Positions 8,401 to 17,800 of a stretch of DNA of 64,000 nucleotides are shown in pieces (the first letter of the stretch is position 1; every line of letters begins with the position of its first letter). Source of the stretch: Streptomyces sp. AC550_RSS872 (GTDB lineage Bacteria > Actinomycetota > Actinomycetes > Streptomycetales > Streptomycetaceae). The notes below the pieces were generated by a model. The model ran no database searches and was not told the DNA's origin. It saw nothing but the letters and a program-made list of their open reading frames with translations. A program made the translations under genes and the position numbers. Where the stretch lies: contig NZ_JAGMUL010000062.1 in the NCBI RefSeq assembly GCF_019049285.1, positions 114,541 to 178,540 on the forward strand, in the 5' to 3' direction.

Positions 8401-11400
8401 CGGACCGTGTCCGAGTCGCTGGCCCACCAGACGTACCCGTTCGGCCTGCTGGCCGAGCAGCTCCAGGCGGGTCGCGACCCGGCGCGGTCCCCCGTCTTCC
8501 AGGCCATGTTCATCCACCACCAGGCACCCTCCCGGTTCCCCGGCGACCTCGCCGCGGTCGCCACCGGGCACGGGACGCGGCCCTTCACCGTGGCGGGGCT
8601 CGACCTGGCGCCGGTCCACGTGCCGCAGCGGACCGCGCAGTTCGACCTCACCATGATCGTCGCGGAGCACGGGGACGGTCTCGTCGGACGCGTCCAGTTC
8701 AACGCCGACCTGTTCGACCGCGCCACCGTCGCCGACCTCGCCGACAACTTCCGCACCCTGCTCGCGGGCATCACCGCCGACCCCGACCGGCCCCTGTCCG
8801 CGCTGCCGCTGCTGAGCGAGGAGAAGAGCCGGCGCGTACTGGTCGACTGGAACGACACCGCCCTGGACCTCCCCGGCGAGTTGTGCGTCCACGAGGAGTT
8901 CGAGGCGGCGGCCGCCCGTACGCCCGACGCCGTCGCCGTGGTCTTCCGGTCGGCGCTGCTGACCTATGGGGAGCTGTCCGAGGCGTCGGACCGGCTGGCC
9001 CGGGAGCTGGTGGGGCGGGGCGTCGGCGCGGAGTCCCGAGTCGGTATCTGCCTGGACCGCTCCCCGGAGCTCGTCGTCGCGATGCTGGGCGTCCTCAAGG
9101 CCGGCGGCGCGTACGTGCCGCTCGACCCGGACTACCCGCGCGACCGGCTGGACGTGGTCGTCTCGGACGCGCGGCTCGACCTGCTCGTGACCCGCCGCCG
9201 CGTGGCGCACCGGGTGGCGGAGGGCGGCGTCCCCCTCCTCGACGTCGACACCGTCCTCGCCGCACCCGACGGGCAGACCGGATGCCCGGCCGGTCGGGCA
9301 TCCGCGGACAACGCCGCGTACCTCCTCTACACCTCCGGCTCGACCGGCGTCCCCAAGGGCGTGGTGGTCACCCACCGCAACGTGGGCAACTTCTTCGCCG
9401 CCATGGACCAGAAGGTCGGCTGCGGGACCGACGACACGATGCTCGCCGTGACCAACGCCGGGTTCGACATCTCCGTCCTGGAACTGCTGTGGACGCTCAC
9501 CCGAGGCGCCAAGGTGGTACTGGCGGAGGACGTGCTCTCCCGGCAGGCCGCGCCGGCGGCCCCGGCCAAGCCCGTCGACTTCAGCCTGTTCTTCTTCGCC
9601 AGCGACGCACGCTCCGGCACGGACGACGCCGGCCGGCGCTACGACCTCGTCTTCGACAGCGCCCGCTTCGCCGACGAGCACGGCTTCACCGCGGTGTGGA
9701 CCCCCGAGCGGCACTTCCACGAGTTCGGCGGCCTCTACCCCAACCCCTCGGTGCTCAGTGCCGCCATCGCCGCCGTCACCCGCAACGTGGCCGTCCGAGC
9801 GGGCAGTGTCGTCCTGCCGCTGCACTCGCCGGTGCGCGTGGCGGAGGAATGGTCCCTCGTGGACAACATCTCCGGCGGACGGGCCGGCGTCGCGTTCGCC
9901 TCCGGTTGGCACGCCGACGACTTCGTCTTCTTCCCGGAGCGGTACGAGGACCGCAAGGAGCAGATGTTCCGGGACATCGACACCGTGCAGCGGCTGTGGC
10001 GGGGTGAGACGGTCTCCCTGCCCGGCGGCACCGGCAAGCCGGTGGACGTCGCCATCCGCCCCGCCCCCCTCCAGCCCGCGCTGCCCACCTGGATCACAGC
10101 CGCCGGCAGCCCCGACACCTTCGCCAGGGCGGGAGCCATCGGCGCGAACGTCCTCACGCACCTCCTCGGCCAGACTGTCGAGCAGGTCGCGGAGAACGTC
10201 CGCCGCTACCGCGAGGCACGGCTCCAGCACGGCCACGACCCGGACGCCGGCGTGGTGACCCTGATGCTGCACACCTTCCTCGGTGACGACGTCGAAGCGG
10301 TGAAGGAGCAGGTCCGCGAACCGTTCACGGCTTACCTGCGGTCGTCGGTCGGGCTGATCGAGAACCTGGTACGCACGCTCGGCCTGCCCGTCGACCTCGC
10401 CGCGATGAGCAAGGCCGACATGGACGACCTGCTGGAGTTCGCCTTCAACCGGTACTTCGACACCGGCGCGCTGTTCGGCACGCCCGAGTCCGTACGCCCG
10501 CTGATCGAGCGGTGCGCCGAGGCGGGGGTCGACGAGATCGCCTGCCTGGTGGACTTCGGGCTGCCCCGCCAGACGGTGCTGGACGGGCTGCCGGCCCTCG
10601 ACCAGGTGCGCCGGCGCAGCGGACGCGAAACCGCAACCGACGCCGGCACCGCCGGGGACGAGGACAGGTCCCTCGCCGGCCAGATCGCAGCCTGGCGCCC
10701 GACACTCCTACAGGCGACCCCCTCCGCGATGCGGCTGATGGCCCTCGACAAGGCGGCCGTGAGCGGACTGGCGTCCCTACGGGCACTGCTGCTGGGCGGC
10801 GAGGCGCTCCCACCCGACCTCGCCCGGGAACTGCGCGAACAGTTGCCCGCCCGGCTGATCAACATGTACGGCCCGACCGAGACGACGATCTGGTCGGCCA
10901 CCCACGAGGTGACTGCCGTGGAGGAGATGGTGCCGCTCGGCGGCCCCATCGCCAACACCCAGATCCACATCGTCGACGACGGCCTGCGCCCCGTTCCGGT
11001 CGGCGTGGCCGGTGAACTGGTGATCGGGGGCGCCGGGCTGGCCCGCGGTTACTGGGGTCGCCCGGACGCCACCGCCGAGAAGTTCGTGCCGAACCCGTTC
11101 ACCCGCACGCCCGGGGCGCGCCTGTACCGCACCGGCGACCTCGCCCGCTACCGCCCCGACGGCCGCGTCGAGTTCCTCGGGCGGATCGACCGGCAGGTCA
11201 AGGTACGAGGGCACCGCATCGAGCTCGGAGACATCGAAGCGGTCCTGGCGGCCCGCGAGGACGTACGGGAAGCCGTCGTGATCGCCCAGCGGGAATCGTC
11301 CGCCGGCACCCGGCTCGTCGCCTGCGTGGTGGCGGCCGACGGCGCCGCCCCGTCCGCCCGCGACCTCCAGCGCGGCCTGCGCGAGCGGCTGCCCCAGTCC

Positions 11401-11850
11401 ATGATCCCCAGCGGGTTCGTCCTCCTGCCCGACCTGCCGCGCACCGCCCACGGCAAGGTCGACGTCAAGGCACTGGCGGCCCTGGAGTGGTCGGGCTCCG
11501 GCAACGGCGCCAAGGCGGCACCGGTGACGGAGCTGGAGCGGTCGATCGCCGTGATCTGGAGTGAGGTGCTCGGAGTCGAGTCGGTCGGGTTGTACGACAA
11601 CTTCTTCGACCTCGGCGGACATTCCATGCTGATGGTCCAGGTCCACAACCGGCTGCAGCGCGAAACGGGCGTGGAGCTGCCCCTGATCAAGCTCCTGGAG
11701 CACCCCACGGTCAGCGCGCTCGCCGCCCATCTGGGCGAGGGCGGCGCCGACACGGAGCAGCGGGTGTTCTCCGACAGCGAGGCACGAGCGCGACGTCAGC
11801 GCGACAGCAGGCGAAGGTCCCGCGGGCTCGGTGGAAGGGGCAGGGCGTGA
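5437..11850 (+). CDS. NRPS loading plus first module: FAAL-ACP-C-A(Gly, luciferase-like insert)-PCP
   Basis: The 2137-residue protein begins at ATG 5437 behind GGGGGAAGGA. Domains in order: fatty acyl-AMP ligase (1 to about 580; YTSGSTGTPKG near 175 and the FAAL hallmark PYHDMGLIGG); ACP (GLDSLD, Ser619); condensation domain (HHIVAD at 809); adenylation domain starting near 1150; a luciferase-like flavin monooxygenase of about 350 residues (about 1379 to 1730) inserted between cores A4 (FDISVLE) and A5 (NMYGPTETT); and PCP (Ser2063). Specificity residues read D-I-L-Q-L-G-M-I-W-K, one change from the glycine code. The protein should load a fatty acid, join it to glycine and probably oxidise it, most likely at the alpha carbon, as proposed for the equivalent MtaG/MelG domain of myxobacteria. 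The Arg-rich tail is a likely docking element. Confidence 0.93.
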   Translation: MNSGRPASRIADSLTGLLLRRSAEQPDSVAYTFLERDSEVSWTYGELDARAREIGATLQRHCAPGERVVLVLPPGLDYVASFFGCLYAGVIAVPVYPPNGAGLVRSLSRLEAIVSDARPTAALTLGAVAAQRDAFAESNPLLGTLRWIGVDTDVAPEADWRPVPVPRDALAFLQYTSGSTGTPKGVMVSHSNLLHNGADIERFFQLTPDSKTVIWLPPYHDMGLIGGILQPLYTGYPTVLMAPMAFAADPLRWLRTISDHRATTSGGPNFGYELCLRKISPEQLEGLDLSCWQVAFNGAEPVRADVMDAFADFLAPTGFRREAFYPCYGLAEGTLIVTGGSPKAAPVVRETEGADPVVGCGQPSPEQELAIVDPETRRRRVDGEVGEIWVSGPSVAQGYWERPETSAEVFGARIEGSGEGPFLRTGDLGYVVDGELFVSGRIKDLIILRGVNHYPQDIEYTAFRSHPALRHNGGACFTIPVDGQEVLVVTHEAERVHRDADVREVAAAVRAAVGENHLIAPYAFALVRPGRLPRTSSGKIQRFAAREQYLAGTLTVLGVHEYGQDDATEASAAAVAEPAPARTPEAVEAFLRAGVARRTGGDPDALDLGMSGPALGLDSLDLLEIQHEVEKAFGVELGYEAMHGAPVRDVLTTVAAAVEAARDMAGPDATGPDAPPAASPDELSHGERGLWFLDHVTGCGPAYNIAGAVRLPDDVDPAALHRALDQVVERHTALRTSYSAGDGQPVRRIDAERKVVLDRTDVADDAPDALEDLLADAAAEPFDLTEGPLVRARLCAGADGRRVLLLVMHHIVADFWSMSLVVDELARCYRAVLTGTAAQLPPAGDYADFVAAQKRYTQSPEGEAAAAFWGERLGGELPVLELPTDRPRPPVQTYRGDTHDFTVDAELLGGLTALARQSGTTLYTALLCAFEVLLHRYSGQTDILVGSPVSGRGRPAYADTVGYFVNPVVIRGDLGGDPVFRELLARFSRTVSESLAHQTYPFGLLAEQLQAGRDPARSPVFQAMFIHHQAPSRFPGDLAAVATGHGTRPFTVAGLDLAPVHVPQRTAQFDLTMIVAEHGDGLVGRVQFNADLFDRATVADLADNFRTLLAGITADPDRPLSALPLLSEEKSRRVLVDWNDTALDLPGELCVHEEFEAAAARTPDAVAVVFRSALLTYGELSEASDRLARELVGRGVGAESRVGICLDRSPELVVAMLGVLKAGGAYVPLDPDYPRDRLDVVVSDARLDLLVTRRRVAHRVAEGGVPLLDVDTVLAAPDGQTGCPAGRASADNAAYLLYTSGSTGVPKGVVVTHRNVGNFFAAMDQKVGCGTDDTMLAVTNAGFDISVLELLWTLTRGAKVVLAEDVLSRQAAPAAPAKPVDFSLFFFASDARSGTDDAGRRYDLVFDSARFADEHGFTAVWTPERHFHEFGGLYPNPSVLSAAIAAVTRNVAVRAGSVVLPLHSPVRVAEEWSLVDNISGGRAGVAFASGWHADDFVFFPERYEDRKEQMFRDIDTVQRLWRGETVSLPGGTGKPVDVAIRPAPLQPALPTWITAAGSPDTFARAGAIGANVLTHLLGQTVEQVAENVRRYREARLQHGHDPDAGVVTLMLHTFLGDDVEAVKEQVREPFTAYLRSSVGLIENLVRTLGLPVDLAAMSKADMDDLLEFAFNRYFDTGALFGTPESVRPLIERCAEAGVDEIACLVDFGLPRQTVLDGLPALDQVRRRSGRETATDAGTAGDEDRSLAGQIAAWRPTLLQATPSAMRLMALDKAAVSGLASLRALLLGGEALPPDLARELREQLPARLINMYGPTETTIWSATHEVTAVEEMVPLGGPIANTQIHIVDDGLRPVPVGVAGELVIGGAGLARGYWGRPDATAEKFVPNPFTRTPGARLYRTGDLARYRPDGRVEFLGRIDRQVKVRGHRIELGDIEAVLAAREDVREAVVIAQRESSAGTRLVACVVAADGAAPSARDLQRGLRERLPQSMIPSGFVLLPDLPRTAHGKVDVKALAALEWSGSGNGAKAAPVTELERSIAVIWSEVLGVESVGLYDNFFDLGGHSMLMVQVHNRLQRETGVELPLIKLLEHPTVSALAAHLGEGGADTEQRVFSDSEARARRQRDSRRRSRGLGGRGRA

Positions 11851-14800
11851 TGAGCGAGCTCAACGAGCCGGCGGAGGACCACGGGTCGGACATCGCCGTC
11901 GTCGGCATGGCCTGCCGGTTCCCCGGCGCGCCCGACGTCGAGACGTTCTGGGCGAACCTGCGCGACGGCGTCGAGTCCATCCGGCACTTCACCTCGGAGG
12001 AACTGGCCGAGCTGGGCGTGCCGCCGGAGGTCTCGGGACAGCCCGGCTTCGTCCCCGCGGGCGCTCCGATCGACGACCCCGAGGGCTTCGACCACCGCTT
12101 CTGGGGGTACTCCCCGCGCGAGGCGGCGCTGCTCGACCCCCAGCAGCGGCTTTTCCTGGAGACCGCGTGGTCCGCGCTGGAGCACGCCGGCCACACCACG
12201 TCCGGCCGGTCCGGCACCATCGGCGTCTACGCCGGCATGGGCCTGAGCACCTACCTGCTGTACAACCTGCTCGACCATCCGGACATCGGCGACTCCGACA
12301 CACAGCTCGCCATGCTCGGCAACGACAAGGACTTCCTGAGCAGCCGGGTCTCGTACCACCTCGATCTGCGCGGCCCCAGCATGACGGTCCAGACCGGCTG
12401 CTCGACCTCGCTCGTCGCCGCCCACCTCGCCTGCGACAGCCTGCTCAGCTACCAGTGCGACGTGGCCCTGGTCGGCGGCAGCACGGTGGTGCTGCCCGAG
12501 CGCACGGGCTACGTCCACGTCCCCGGCGGCACGGCCTCCTCCGACGGGCGGTGCCGGGCCTTCGACGCGGCCGGCGACGGCACGATCTTCGGCAGCGGGG
12601 CGGGCGTCCTCGCCCTCAAGCGGCTGGACGACGCCCTGGAGGACGGCGACACCGTGTACGCCGTCATCAAGGCGTCCGCGGTCAACAGCGACGGTGCCAA
12701 CCGGGTCGGTTTCACCGCGCCCAGCCTGGACGGTCAGGCCGAGGTGGTCCTGCGCGCGCAGAAGATCGCGGACGTCGATCCGCGGACCATCTCGTACGTC
12801 GAGACGCATGGCACCGCGACGAAGCTCGGTGACCCGGTGGAGGTCGCCGCGCTGACCAAGGCCTTCCGGCAGGGCACCGACGCCACCGGGTACTGCGCCA
12901 TCGGCTCCGTCAAGACCAACATCGGGCACCTGGACGCCGCGGCGGGCGCGGCCGGCCTGATCAAGACGGCCCTGGCCCTGCACCACGGGCAGATCCCGCC
13001 GTCGCTGAACTTCGACGACCCCAACCCGCAGATCGACTTCGCGGCGAGCCCCTTCTACGTCAACACGGAGCTCGCCGACTGGCCCGACCGGGACGGCCCC
13101 CGGCGGGCCGGCGTCAGTGCCTTCGGCTTCGGCGGCACGAACGCTCACATCCTCCTGGAGCAGGCGCCCGCCACGCCGCCCGCCCCGGACGGTGCCGGGC
13201 CGGAGCTCCTCGTCCTGTCCGCCAAGACGCCTTCCGCGCTGGAGGAGATGACCGCGAGGCTCGCCCGCCACCTCGAGGAGCGGCCCGAGCTGGCGATGGC
13301 GGACGTCGCCCACACCTTGCGGCAGGGCCGGGTCCCGTTCGAGCACCGCAGGGCGTTCGCGGTGCGGGACCGCGAGGACGCCCTCGCCGTACTGGGGGAC
13401 GGCGACCCCGCGCGGCTGCACGAGGGGACCGCGGCCCGCCAGGACCGGCCCGTCGCCTTCATGTTCGCCGGGCTCGGAGACCAGTACCGGGGGATGGGCC
13501 GGGACCTGTACCAGGGCATGCCGGAGTTCCGGACGGCCGTGGACGAGTGCTGCGACCTGCTCCGGCCGCTCCTCGGCCGCGACCTGCGGGACGAACTGGG
13601 GCTGCGCGGCCCGGCCGTCGAGGCGCCCGCGAGCGGCGGGTTCGACCTGCGGCGCATGATGTTCGGCGGACGCGAGGAGGAGGACGACCCGTTGCGGCGC
13701 ACCGGGCTCGCCCATCCGGCGCTGTTCGTCGTCGAGTACGCGCTGGCCCGGCTGTGGCAGTCGCTCGGCGTGCGGCCCACCGCGCTCATCGGGCACAGCC
13801 TGGGTGAGTACGTCGCCGCCACCGTCGCGGGCGTCTTCACCCTGGAGGACGCCCTGAACGTGGTCGTCGCCCGCGCGAAGCTGTTCGACGGGATGCCGGA
13901 GGGCGCCATGCTGGCCGTCCCGCTCGGCGTGGAGGAGACCGAAGGGCACCTCGATGGATCTCTGGCCGTCGCCCTCGTCAACGGGCCCGCCCTGACGGCC
14001 GTATCGGGACCGGTCGACGAGATCGAGGCGCTGGAGCGGCGCCTCGCCGACCGGCGGATCGCCGCCCGGCGGATGCGCGCGGAACGGGGCTTCCACTCGC
14101 CCATGGTCGCCGGCATGGCCGCGCCCCTCGCGGAGCTGATCGCCGGGATACCGCTCTCTCCGCCCCGCATCCCGCTCGTGTCCAACGTGACCGGCACCTG
14201 GATGACCCCGGAACAGGCCACCGACCCCATGTACTGGGCCCGGCACAGCGTCAGCACCGTCCGGTTCGCGGACGGGCTGGCCACCCTGTGCGCCGAACGG
14301 GACCGCTCCCTCGTCGAGGTGGGCCCCGGGCAGTCGCTGAGCGCGCTGGCGGCGGAGCACCTCGCCGGGGCGGACCCGCAGTCGCGCCCCGTGGTGCTGC
14401 CCTCGCTACGGGCCGTCTACGACCGCCGCCGCCCCGACGACCGCAGCCATCTCCTGGACGCCGTCGCCCAGTTGTGGACCACCGGTGCGGCCGTCGACTG
14501 GGATGCCCTGGCGGACCCCGCCGGGCGCCGGAGGGTCGGGCTGCCCACCTACCCGTTCGAGCGCACACGCTGCCGGTTCGACCCGCCGGGTGACCGCACC
14601 GGGCCCTCCCGGCGACCTCCCGCCATCACCCGGGGGAACGACCCCGAGTCCTGGCTGCTCGCTCCCGCCTGGCAGTCGGCGCCCATGCCGCCCCCGGCGC
14701 CGCCCCGGCCCGCCGGCGAGCACTGGCTGCTCCTCGCCCCGGCCGGACAGGACGGCCTGCCGCACCCGCTGGCCCAGAGCGTCAAGGACCGCGCCACGGC

Positions 14801-17800
14801 GGCCGGACACCGGCTGACCGTCGTCGCGCCCGGCACCCCGGCGCCCGCCGACGGCCCCCAGAACGCCGTCGACCACCGGATCGACCCGGCCGACCCGGCC
14901 GCCTACGCAGAACTTCTGGCCGCCTTCGATGGTGACCAGTGGCCCACGAAGGTGCTCCACCTGTGGAGCGTCGACGCGGACGGCGACGACCCGGACGACG
15001 ACCCGCAGACCCGCGGCATGCACAGCCTGCTGTGGCTGTCCAGGGCCCTCTCGGCCCGCAGCGCCGCCACCCCCGTCGACCTGTGGGTCGTCTCCCACGG
15101 GCTCGTCTGCGTCGAGCGCGCCGACCGGCCGAGGCCGGAGGTCTCCACCCTGCTCGGCGCCGCCAAGTGCGTCCCGCAGGAGTACGAGGGCATCAGCGTC
15201 CGCTGCGTCGACGTCGCCCCGGACGACACCCTGGGCCGCGGCGCGGACGAACTCGCGGACCGGCTCATCGACGTCATCGCGGAGGCGCCCGACGAGCGCC
15301 TGATCGCCTACCGCGGACGTACCCGGTGGATGCGGACCTTCCAGCCGCTGACACTCGGCACGGCCCGCAGCCCGCTACGCGGCGACGGCGTGTACGTGAT
15401 CACGGGCGGGCTCGGCGCGGTCGGCCTCGAACTGGCCGACCACTTGGCCGACATGGCCGCGTCCGTCGTGTTGATCGGGCGTTCCGCCTTCCCCGACGAG
15501 GAGGAGTGGGACGGCTGGACGGCCCGCCACGGCGACGCCGACCCCACCAGCCGCAGGATCCGGCGGCTGCGCGCCATGCGGGAACGCGGCGCACGCGTCC
15601 TCGTGCAGCGGGCGGACGTCACCGACGAGGCGGAGATGAACCGGGCCCTGGCGGAGACGGAACGGCTGCTCGGACCTGTCACCGGCGTGTTCCACGCCGC
15701 CGGGATCGTCGGCGAGAACGCCTTCGCGCCCATCGACACCCTCGACCGGCGATGGCTCGACGGCGTGATGCGCGCCAAGGTCGACGGCACCCGCGTACTG
15801 GAACGGACCCTGACCGGACGCGAGCCCGAGTTCGTGCTGCTGTTCTCCTCGAACGCGGCGCTGCTCGGCGGCCTCGGCACCGCCGGCTACACCTCGGCCT
15901 GTGTGTTCCTGGACTCGTTCGCCCAGGCCAGGGCCGAACGGCCCGGGACGCGATGGATCAGCGTCGACATGGAGGACTGGATACCCGACGACGGCCTCGG
16001 CCGCCCGATGACCAGCGTCACCCGCTACGGCGTCGGCGTCGCGGACGGCATCCGGCTACTGAGCCGTATTGCGGAGAGCGCCGAGGCCGGCGTGACCACC
16101 ATCGTCACCGCCGACCTTCAGGAGCGGCTCGACCGGTGGGTCCGCCACCCGGAGGCAGCCAGGCGCGGACCCGTTCTCGCCGGCGGAGCGCGTCACCCGC
16201 GGCCGGAGCTGAGCACCGGCTACGCGGAGCCGTGCGACGCCACGGAGACGGTCATCGCGGAGATCTGGGCCGAGATGCTGGGCGTCGACAAGGTGGGCCG
16301 CGACGACGACTTCTACGAACTGGGCGGGCACTCCCTGCTCGCGACGCAGATCGTGTCGCGGGCCCGCGCGGCGCTGGGCGTCGAACTGTCGCTGCTCAAC
16401 CTGCTGCGCCGGCCGACCGTGGCCGGCCTCGCGGACTACGTGCGCAGCGACGAGAGTGAGGAGGCGGCCCAGGACCCCATCCCCCTCGCCCCGCGGGACC
16501 AGGCGCTGGCCCTCTCGTACGGGCAGCAACGGTTCTGGATCATCGACCAGCTCACCCCCGGCAACTCCGTCTACAACATCCCCGACGTCGTGCGCATCGA
16601 AGGGGCCCTGGACGCCGAGGTGCTGCGGTCCTCACTCGACGACATCCTGGCCCGGCACGAGGCCCTGCGGACGTCGTTCGGCCTCGACGGCGAGCGGCCC
16701 ACCCAGCGCATCGCGACGGACGTCTCCGTCCCGCTGCCCGTCACCGACCTCCGCGACCTGCCGGAGGAGCAGCGGCGGCAGCGCTGGGAGGAGCTGGCCC
16801 TCGCCGAGTCGCGGCGGCCCTTCGACCTGACCCGGGCGCCCCTGGTGCGGGCCGCGCTGCTGCGGGTGGGCGACGAGGAGCACATTCTGCTGCTCACGAT
16901 GCACCACAGCGTGTCCGACGCCTGGTCCACCGGCGTGTTCGTACGGGAACTCGGCATCCACTACGCCGGCCGCCTCGGCGCGGCCACCGAGGAACCGCCG
17001 TCGCTGCCCGTCCAGTACGCGGACTACTCCGCCTGGCAGCGGGCGCGGCTCGACGGGCCGAAGCACGAGGAACTGGTGGAGTACTGGCGCACGCAGCTCG
17101 CCGGCGCGCCCCAGCTCGTGGAGTTCCCACCGGACCACCCACGCCCGGCGGCCCAGAGCTTCGCCGGCGCGACCGTGCCCCTCACACTGCCCGGCCCGCT
17201 CGTCAAGGGCCTCCAGCAGCTCGGCGGCAGCCAGGGCGCCACCCTGTTCATGACGCTGCTCGCGGCCTTCACCTTCCTGCTGCACCGGTACTCGGGCGAG
17301 CGGGACGTGGTCGTCGGCTCCCCGATCGCCGGGCGCACCCACCCCGACGTGGAGAACCTGATCGGCGTCTTCGTCAACATGCTGGCCCTGCGCACCGACG
17401 TCGACCCCGGCCTGTCGTTCCGCGACCTGCTGGGGCGGGTCAAGGAGACGACGCTCGCCGCCTACGCCCACCAAGAGCTGCCGTTCGAGCTGGTCGTGGA
17501 GGCCGTCGCACCCGAACGGAGCCTCGGACACGGCCAGTTGTTCCAGAACGTCCTCGTCCTCCAGAACGCCCCGCTGCCTCCCCTCGACCTCGCCGGGCTG
17601 CACCTCGAACAGGTGCCGATGCCCGCCGTCAACGCCAAGTTCGACCTCATGATCATGCTTCGTGAGACCGGCGACGAGGCGGTCGGCATCCTGGAGTACG
17701 CGACGGACCTGTTCACCGAGGAGACCGTGCGCCGGATCGGCGCGCACTTCGTCACCCTGCTGAAAAAGGTCGTGGCGGACCCCGACCGCCCCCTTGCGCG

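Noticed and set aside
7471..10272. Long minus-strand open frame of 933 codons opposite the first NRPS
   Set aside because: Its translation is low-complexity (Gly/Val/Arg/Asp-rich) and shows no family motifs. It is the usual antisense shadow of a G/C-rich gene, and several similar frames lie opposite the other large genes.
11796..14360. Minus-strand frame of 854 codons opposite the hybrid PKS
   Set aside because: Mirror of the KS-AT coding bias, no motif, no ribosome site.
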